Source: Pilatotrama ljubarskyi
Lineage: Eukaryota; Basidiomycota; Agaricomycetes; Polyporales; Polyporaceae
Reading direction: 5' to 3'
NCBI GenBank assembly: GCA_022385805.1
Contig: MU277691.1
Span: 59,366-123,365 of the forward strand
DNA length: 64,000 nucleotides
The notes beneath the pieces are model-generated. The model did no database searches. It saw only the letters and a list, made by a program, of their open reading frames with translations, and was not told where the DNA came from. Positions 56,969 to 64,000 of the stretch are shown here, piece after piece (positions within the stretch are counted from its first letter, which is position 1; each line of letters begins with the position of its first letter). Made by a program: the position numbers and the translations under genes.

Positions 56969-58233
56969 ATGTCCGCCGGTACCGCCGAAAAAACCTCGCG
57001 AACGCACAAGAAGGACAAAACCAAGACGGATACCGCCTCCGACGGCGGCGCGGTGGGCGCGGGCGCGGACAATCCGAAGAAATCCAAGAAAGCCAAGGGC
57101 GACTCGACCAAGCCAGCAGCTACAGATGTATCCTCGGAGGTCGTAGATGCCCAGCCCGCGAACGTAGCGGGGGACGTCGCGAAAGCAAAGAAAGAGAAGA
57201 AGCACAAGAAGCACAAGTACACCGAGGAGGAGGAGGGAGAGCGCACCCAGCACGATGTCGAAGAGAAGAAGAAGCGAAAGCAGGACAAGTCCGAGGCTGG
57301 TCCCGCACAGAGCCTAGCAGAGCCCGAAGGGACAAAGCCCGAGAAGAAGAGCAAGAAGAAGGAGAAGAAGAAGGGAAAGAGCAAGGATGCGGAGGTGGAA
57401 GAGGAAAGCACCCAGGACGCGAGTGCAGAGGCGGTGGCTGATAAGGCTGCTGCGCATTCCGAAGAGCGGTCCTCGAAGCAAAGGGAGAAGAAGAAGAAAG
57501 ACAAAAAGCGCAAGCAGCCCGCAGACGAGGAGGGAGAAGAAGACCAGGCAGCTCCCACCAAACCGGCGAAAAAGCGCAAACGGCGAACGACGACGTCGGG
57601 TTTCCCCGACCCTACTGACGACGAGGCCTTGACAGAGCAAGCGCAGAAAGGTGCGTACACCTTGACCTGCTGCCCATCGTCATAGCTGAAGGTTGTATCT
57701 CCTTTCAGCCTTGCACTATGCCTTCACGCAGTTCGAAGACCCAAGCGAGTGGAAGTTCAACAAGGCGCGGCAGAACTGGATAATCCGCAACCTCTGGTCT
57801 GAAGAAGCGGTAGGTGTCGCGCGTGCCATATCTTTCAACCATGCTCAATGGCTTCTTCCCGCCCGTACAGATACCGGAGACGTATATGCCGCTGGTGTCG
57901 CGCTATCTTCAAGGCGTACAAGGTGGCGCGTGTGAGGTGCGTGTGCTCGTGGGATGCTTCACACGATCTCTCTCACCGTGCTTCGTACAGGCCCTCATCA
58001 AGGCGTGCCGAGATGCGCTAAGTCAGCCTGCTGCTGAGTCCACCTCAGCAGAGGGAGCAGAAGTTGCGGCTGAGACCGAGAACGAGGGCGACTCGCCCAC
58101 AAAACGGACAGTCAAGTTCGCCGTCCCAGAGACGAAGAGTAGTACGGGCCCAGCAGATAGTACTTCTGCAAAAGAAACCAAGCGGCAACGAGCTACCGCT
58201 CTCCTCGCCGTGCTCACTGCCAGTTCATCATGA
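56969..58233 (+). CDS. Lysine-rich nucleolar-type protein with WKF domain
   Basis: Homologue of the WKF (DUF2373, C7orf50-like) family, members of which are nucleolar or ribosome-biogenesis associated. The N-terminal 220 residues are Lys/Glu repeats (KKEKKHKKHKYTEEEE, KKSKKKEKKKGKSKDAE), with several candidate nuclear localisation signals. The domain begins after an intron near 57651: ALHYAFTQFEDPSEWKFNKA, RQNWIIRNLWSEEA, then IPETYMPLVSRYLQGVQGGA after another intron. The Trp-Lys-Phe core is present. The C-terminal tail is Ser/Thr/Glu-rich, with stop 58231-58233. Its ATG lies 77 bp after the right flank of the hAT-type MITE, so the element is in its promoter or leader. Confidence 0.85.
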
Positions 58234-58440
58234 TTCACTCGGGCTCACCACACTGCTGCATGTATGACACACATCTTCACGTAATTCTTCATTCTCTCTC
58301 GTATACTCGACATCGGATACAACGACACTCCATCGACTATATACCACGGCTATGAATGATCCTGATGCAACAAGAAACGACCACGGACAACTATGCGTAT
58401 GAGACATCCAACCAGTATGATCAAGGACCAGAATCTCCGC

Positions 58441-60585
58441 TCAAGCGGTAGCAGCGACAGCCGTCGGGATGGACGTAGTCAACGGCGGGGCCGCGAGCTG
58501 GAGTTCCGTCTTCAGGGCGTCGACCGGGGCAACGGGCTCGACGTACGGGCCCAACAGATCGTTGAACTTCTCGCGAGTGATGCGGACCGCACGCTGGTCG
58601 ACGACGCGCTTCGAGCCGGGGTGCAACACCGCAGGAGCCGTACCGTCGAGCAAGCCGAGCTGCTGGTCGGACCAGACGGGCACAACCGGCTTCGGGTTGG
58701 AGAGGCCGACACCGGCATGGCCGCCGAGCTTGCGCCAGTCCGAGGTGCGCTTGATGCCGAGCTCAGTGAAGGTCTCGTCGACTGCGCGTGCGAGGCGGGC
58801 AATCTGCTCGACGTTATGGCCGGGGGTGACGGTGAACCGGAGGCGCTCCTCGCCGCGGGCGACGGTCGGGTAGTTGATGGCCTGGACGTAGACGTTGTGC
58901 TTCGCGAGGAGGGTGTCGGACGCGAGGCGCGCGAGCGTGGGGTCGCCAACGAGGACGGGGACGATGTGCGATGGGCCGGGGATGACGGGGATGTCGAGCG
59001 CCTCGAAGCGGGACTTCAGGTCGCGGACGTTGAGCTGCTTGAGCTGACGGTCGCCGTTGTACTCCTTTTGATACGAGATGCTCGCGCGAGCGCCAGCCAT
59101 GTTCGCCGGTGGGAGGGACGTCGTGAAGATGAAGCCAGAGGCGTACGACCGGATCATGTCGACGAAGTCCGTAGAGCCAGCGATGTAGCCACCAATAGCG
59201 CCGTAAGCCTTGCCGAGAGTGCCTGTAGGGTACGATCAGCACCTGAAAAGCGCAGTCGATCTGTCCGGAATACTCACCAGTGATGATATCAATGCGGTCC
59301 ATGATGGTGCCGGGGATGGGGTGCGGGCTCTGTCCCGCCGCCTTATGGATCTCGTAGTCGAGGTGTTCAGCGACACCGGCGCCGCGAGGGCCGTAGAGAC
59401 CGACAGCGTGCACCTCGTCGAGGAAGGTGAGCGCGCCGTACTGCTCAGCGAGGTCGCAAATCTCCTTGATGGGGCCAACGCTGCCGCACATCGAGTAGAC
59501 GCTCTCAAAGGCAATGATCTTAGGGGTCTCCTTGGGGTACTGCGCAAGCTTCATCTCGAGGTCCTGCAAGTCGTTGTGCTTCCATATGACGCGCTTAGCA
59601 CCGGAATGACGCATGCCCTGAATCATAGAGGCATGATTCATCGAGTCGGAGAAGTAGACGCAGCCGGGGAGCTTAGATCCCAAAGTCGCCAGCGTCGCAT
59701 CGTTGGCGACATAGCACGACGAGAAGACGAGCGCGGCGGGCTTGCGGTGCAAAGAGGCGATTTCCTCTTCGAGAGCAAGATGCATCCCAGTGTTTCCGGC
59801 GATGTTCCGGGTACCACCCGCACCGTGCCCATACGTGTCCAGGGTGCGACTGCGGATCGAGAGAAGTTTCGCGTCAATCACTAACTATAGATTCGACCAA
59901 AGCTCGAAAATACGCACTGCATGGTCTCGAGAACGACGGGGTTGTTACCCATGCCGAGGTAGTCATTGGCACACCACACCTCCACTTCGTCCTTAACGTT
60001 CCCGGTGTGAGCGATGGGGAACTTGCTGGCGAGACGGTTGATGTTGTTGAAGTAGCGGTAGGACGCGTCCTTGTGCTTCTTCTCGATCTCCTCAGCGTAG
60101 AACTTCTCGTAGTCGAAGCCGCCGGGGGTGGGCGCCTTCGGCTTGGCCTCGGAAGTGGAGGCGGCGTGGAAGGGGCAGGCAGCGGGAGTAGCAACTGCAG
60201 GCTTCGCAGCGGCGGCAGCAGCCTTTGCGGCCTTAGCCTTCTTTGCCTGAGCGAGCTCCTCGGCCATGCGAGCAGCGGCGATCGCCTTGGACGCGTGAGG
60301 GCACTTCTGGGCATCGGCGGAGGAGGGCTTGATGCCCTGGTGCTCGGGAATCTTAGCGAACTCGGCGGAGCCAGCGAGGCTAGCGTAGCCGGCGACCATC
60401 TGGGTCGAGCGGATGTGGAGGGCGGGGCCCATGACGGGGCATTTGGTCGCCTTCTCGGTGAGCTTGGAGACGGTCGGGAAGCGGGGCGAGGCCGACGTGC
60501 AGAGCGTGCGGAGGGTGGAGGTCTTGGTGCGGCCCAGGTAGGGGCAGGTCGCCTTGAACTTTGCGAGGTTTGAGAGCTTGTCCAT
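58441..60585 (-). CDS. HEM1: 5-aminolevulinate synthase
   Basis: PLP enzyme making 5-aminolevulinate from glycine and succinyl-CoA, the first step of haem synthesis, in the mitochondrial matrix. Exon 1 starts [20 protein letters not shown], a presequence. Four Cys-Pro motifs (ATCPYLG, TKCPVMG, QKCPHAS, AACPFHA) look like haem regulatory motifs that block import or activity when haem is high. The catalytic core runs [33 protein letters not shown], then after an intron [40 protein letters not shown] carries the PLP Asp and His. The Schiff-base Lys is in [16 protein letters not shown] after the second intron (about 59222-59278). The end is IPTAVAATA with stop 58441-58443, about 670 residues. ARG8 lies upstream on the same strand. 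Confidence 0.95.
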
Positions 60586-60843
60586 CGCGAGGCAAGCGGG
60601 GGGAACGATGACGAGGAAGAGAGAGGGAGGGAGAGGAGGAAGCGGTGAAGTCAGAAAAGAGCTGGAGACGCCTGCCTCTTATGGGCATCGCCGGTCGCGG
60701 TCTCCGCTCTCGCCCGGGCTAATTGGCCGCGCATGATTGGCCAGCGGCGCACTCTCACCGACTCTCACCGTCCGCGCGACCGAACCCGGCATCCCTCGGG
60801 CCCGGGAATACTCTCATGACAAACGGCGCACGTCTAAATACGC

Positions 60844-62795
60844 TCACTCCGAACTCAGTACACCCAGGCAGCTCTCCAACACGTCCATCGCATGCCCAAC
60901 CTCTCCCGCACCAATGTTCAGGCTCGGCACAAGTCTCACAGCGTCCTGCCCCGCCGTCAGCAGCAGCACCCCCCGCTCCCGCGCCATGTCCACTACTCGC
61001 CCAGGGTGGCTCGTGTCCTTGAAGCCCAGTCCCCGGATGAGCCCCCTTCCCCGCACTTTCTCGTCAAGAATGTTCGGGAACCACTTCGTGAGCAGCGACA
61101 GGCGCTCCTCCAGATACTCGCTCGTCTGCTTGATGCTCGCCACGAATGCCTTGTCCGACAGCCGTGACAGAACATGGTAGCCCAGTGCACAGGCCAGTGG
61201 CGATCCGCCAAACGTCGTTCCATGCGTACCTGTCAAATCCCACCACCGTGTATGAACATCGCAGGATGCTATGCACTTCGCTGAGAATTTACTCACCGGC
61301 GGTCATGACTTCCGCTATACTGTCCCGCATGAGAACCGCGCCGATTGGATAACCGTTTGCGAGCGGCTTTGCAGTGGTCACAATGTCGGGATGCGCGTCT
61401 GCCGGAACGCTCGAATGGGCCCACAAGTTCCCTGTCCGGTACAGACCGCACTACGCATGGCGTTTCAGTCAACTCTGGCGCTTGCATTTGAAGGGAGGCG
61501 GGGACGCTGTCGCGGCCTCCGCAGCGAAGTCGCTGCCACGGAGGAATGCATGCCGTCAACTGAACTCAACTCACCTGAATTTCATCATATATCAACACCG
61601 CGCCGACCTCGTCGCATCGTTTCCGGAGAGCACGTAGCCACTCTGGCTGGGCCGCGTTAATACCGCCTTCCCCTTGAATCGGTTCGACGATGACTGCGCA
61701 TGTCTTGTCTCCCACCAAGCCTTCCAGGGCCGTGGTGTCGTTCAGCTGCCCGACCTTCACGCCTGGGATGAGGGGCTGGAAGGGCTTCTGGTACTTCGGA
61801 TTCGAAGTCACGCTCAGCGCGCCCATGGATCGGCCATGGAACCCGCGCTCGAAGCACACGATCTCGAACTTGTCGCAGGACGGATCGTCCCACGGCTTCC
61901 CAGTAGCTTTGGCCCACCGCTCCTTGCCAACCTTGCGCGCGACCTTGAGCGCACCCTCGTTCGCCTCCGTGCCAGAGTTCGCGAAGAACACTTTTGCGCC
62001 GCTCGTGCCGTTGGCCACCGGCTGTGAGCTGCCGGGCGCCCACCCGAGCCCGCCCTCCGACTGGGTCAGCTTGATGAGCAGCTCTGCGAGCTTGCCGGCA
62101 TATTCGTGGTGGTAGACGTTGCTGGTATGCAGGAGCGTCGACGCGGTAGTTCTCATGACCTACGCGCAAGTGGACCAATCGTAGTCAGCACCAATCGTCG
62201 GCCGTTCATTCGACAAATGCAATGAGAGTAATGTGGGAGATGCGGGCGAGGAATGTCCGGGAACAGGTAAGGTCGCATTATTCTCCCCGGCACAGCTCTC
62301 GGGTGAAGCGTACGCTTCCCGCACCCCTCTCCCCGGCCCAGGGACCGTCTGCTACAGGGCTAAATTACTCACCTCTGCGACGCCCTCGTCCCCATGACCC
62401 AGCGCGTTCACAGCGATACCCGCGCTGAAGTCCAGATACTGCCGTCCCTGCACGTCCCAGATGTACGGTCCCTTGCCCTTAGCCATGACGATGGGCGGCC
62501 GGGCATAGACAGGGAGGATGTACGCGTGCGAGCGGTCGAGCACCTCCTTCACCGCAGGGGTGACCGAGGCAGCGTCTTCGGGATGTGTGACCGCGGTGTA
62601 GCGCTTGCTGGGTGCGTTGGGCAGCGGAGCACCGCTCCGAGAAGAGGCCTGTAGTTCCAGACAGGTCTACGGGTGAGAGTGCGTGCGCGAGCCGTCATGG
62701 ATCGACCTCACCACACTTCCCATGCATCGTATCCCCAGACCGCGTCCAGTAGACCTATCCAGGGTTCGCCTTGCCTGACGAGTAATGGCGCGCAT
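60844..62795 (-). CDS. ARG8: Acetylornithine aminotransferase
   Basis: Mitochondrial PLP enzyme of arginine synthesis. I place the start at 62795. Exon 1 is MRAITRQARRTLDRSTGRGL plus GIRCMGSV, an Arg-rich import signal, ending at donor gtgagg. The intron ends ctacag before ASSRSGAPLPNAPSKRYTAV. The core shows GPYIWDVQGRQYLDFSAGIA, TASTLLHTSNVYHHEYAGKL, VFFANSGTEANEGALKVARK, FHGRSMGALSVTSNPKYQ and IVEPIQGEGGINAAQPEWLR, with LIYDEIQ before an intron and CGLYRTG after it. The PLP Lys is in TTAKPLANGYPIGAVL. THGTTFGGSPLACALGYHVL and the small domain end at stop 60844-60846. A nearer ATG (62696) gives a basic peptide in a different frame, so it is rejected as start. About 490 residues. Confidence 0.92.
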
Positions 62796-63175
62796 GGTGC
62801 CTGTTAGTGAATGCCCCTACACGCGTCCTGTGATAAGTAGCGCAGTCTGTGAGGTGGAAGAACGAAGGACAGTGAACGGCCCGCTAAGTTCGGCGGAGTC
62901 ATGGCTGCACACTGGAAGAATTGCCTACGCCGGGCGCCAAGCGCGGCGCCTTGCGATAACACCCGAAAACTCGATCTGATTAGATGCCTTGAACTTGGCC
63001 ACAAGCGCATCTCAATCTGGCCACAAAACCGCCGATAGGGCCTCCAGAGGGCCAGTCGATAGCGAGAAAGAGGCGATACATATGTTGTAGGCACCGACGG
63101 AGCTATCGTACATGAGGATCGAGGTGAAAAGACACGAGAGACTTAGTGCATTCGCACTTTGCAGGATACTCGATC
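62796..63175. other. Interval between ARG8 and the RS-rich gene
   Basis: 380 bp with the ARG8 promoter and the 3' region of the next gene. Nothing else visible. Confidence 0.5.
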
Positions 63176-64000
63176 CTAATCCCTGCTGCGGCTGCGACTC
63201 GAACCAGAGCTGACTGACATAGACGAGTCGCTCGAAGACGACTCCGCCCGGCGACGAGGTCCCCGCTCTCCACGAGGAGGGGGAGAAGGAGAGCGCGTGG
63301 GGCTCCTGCCACGGCGAACTGGCGATCTCGAGCGCGATGGGGACCTAGACCTCGAAGGGGAGCGGCGACGTGGCGACGGCGGGCGATCCCTGCCGTAGCG
63401 AGGCGGGGGAGACCTAGAGCGGTCATCCCTGCGGCTCAGATCACGGCTGCGTGGTGGGTGCGGAGGAGGAGACGCAGTCAGGCCGCGCTCACCCCTAGAG
63501 GGCGGCTCGACGGAGCCAGAGCGACGGTAGCGGGGAGGTGGAGAGCGGGAGGGAGAACGAGACGAGAAGCGGCGCCTCACACGGGCAGGAGCGGGTGAGG
63601 GCGAGCGAGAAGCGGGCCGGCGACGAGGAGGCGAGGGCGAACGAGGCCTCCGTCTGTAGTCGTCGCGGTCTTCAGGGGAATAGGCGCGGCGAACCGGACT
63701 CCTGCTCCTGCTGCGGCGGTCGCGGTAGTCTCTACCGCGCTCACGGTCGCGGTCGCGGGACGGGGGAAGAGGCGGCGGCGGCATCCTTTCCCTGTGCTTC
63801 ATCTCTGCCTCCCTCTCCTTTCGCCGCCTGTCCTCTTCTCGTCTCCGCAGACGATCCCTCTCCCTGCGTTCGGCCTCCCACTTCTCCTTCTGAGCCTGCA
63901 TCTTCGCACGCTCCTCTTCCCGCTGCCGCTCTCTCTCCTCCCTCTCAGCCAGCCGGCGCAACCGCTGCTCCTCCTGCTTCTCTTTGTCGAACGCGTCTCC
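63176..64000 (-). CDS. C-terminal part of an RS-rich splicing-type protein (cut by window edge)
   Basis: The frame is open from the window end to a TAG at 63176-63178. It begins with a long charged helix (EEQRLRRLAEREERERQREE, KMQAQKEKWEAERRERDRLR), likely coiled coil. It then becomes a Ser-Arg domain: RDYRDRRSRSRSPVRRAYSP, SRSPSPAPARVRRRFSSRSP, SPSRSRSPSRSRSPVRRGRS, ending SSSSDSSMSVSSGSSRSRSR. RS domains of this size are found in pre-mRNA splicing factors and in SR-cyclophilins. The defining domain lies outside the window, so I cannot name it. Confidence 0.8.
   Translation of the reverse strand, partial: GDAFDKEKQEEQRLRRLAEREERERQREEERAKMQAQKEKWEAERRERDRLRRREEDRRRKEREAEMKHRERMPPPPLPPSRDRDRERGRDYRDRRSRSRSPVRRAYSPEDRDDYRRRPRSPSPPRRRPASRSPSPAPARVRRRFSSRSPSRSPPPRYRRSGSVEPPSRGERGLTASPPPHPPRSRDLSRRDDRSRSPPPRYGRDRPPSPRRRSPSRSRSPSRSRSPVRRGRSPTRSPSPPPRGERGPRRRAESSSSDSSMSVSSGSSRSRSRD

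Noticed and set aside
56755..57660. 301-codon minus-strand ORF opposite the WKF gene
   Set aside because: It is the antisense of Lys/Glu repeats and reads as Phe/Leu/Ser runs; the plus strand has the WKF domain.

Overview
This window is nuclear DNA from a filamentous fungus, most likely an Agaricomycete basidiomycete. Genes lie on both strands, are split by many short introns (about 45-65 bp, GT-AG), and sit close together. The protein set is basidiomycete in character: tandem MYND-finger genes, a tandem pair of proline-hinge P450s, a PA-domain surface protein, and an alpha-aminoadipate lysine enzyme. I saw no rRNA, tRNA, CRISPR array, phage or plasmid feature. Exon joins were made by eye from splice motifs and family conservation, so CDS ends are firmer than inner borders.

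Layout. 0-11 kb is accessory in feel: a PA-domain, possibly GPI-anchored gene with a reading-frame problem, two tandem cytochrome P450s on the minus strand, and an 11-exon short-chain dehydrogenase, separated by gene-free stretches of 1.7-1.8 kb. 11-24 kb is mostly housekeeping: an Mpo1-like protein, a 452-bp inverted-repeat element, SEC22, a PaiB-like FMN-binding protein, an Arg/Asp-rich protein with SPY repeats, and the nuclear 5'-3' exonuclease RAT1. 24-37 kb holds eIF2B delta, MTP18, an FHA-forkhead regulator, an unrecognised Ala/Pro-rich protein, and a large Kcs1-type inositol hexakisphosphate kinase. 37-48 kb holds QCR9, mitochondrial uS11, a Cld1/ABHD5-like hydrolase, an unrecognised protein rich in SUMO-type motifs, an MFS monocarboxylate-type transporter, and homoisocitrate dehydrogenase. 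48-64 kb holds two tandem MYND proteins, a Cdt2-like WD40 protein, ARL1, a hAT-type MITE, a WKF-domain protein, 5-aminolevulinate synthase, acetylornithine aminotransferase, and the C-terminal end of an RS-rich protein running off the edge.

Functional themes. Seven nuclear genes for mitochondrial proteins lie between 26 and 63 kb (MTP18, QCR9, uS11m, Cld1-like hydrolase, LYS12, HEM1, ARG8), three of them in or beside compact head-to-head promoters. The P450/P450/SDR group could act on one small lipophilic substrate, but no backbone synthase is visible.

The clearest non-gene structures are a 235-bp hAT-type MITE with a perfect 8-bp target duplication in the promoter shared by ARL1 and the WKF gene, and a 452-bp element with long terminal inverted repeats between MPO1 and SEC22. 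I found no convincing new multi-gene system.
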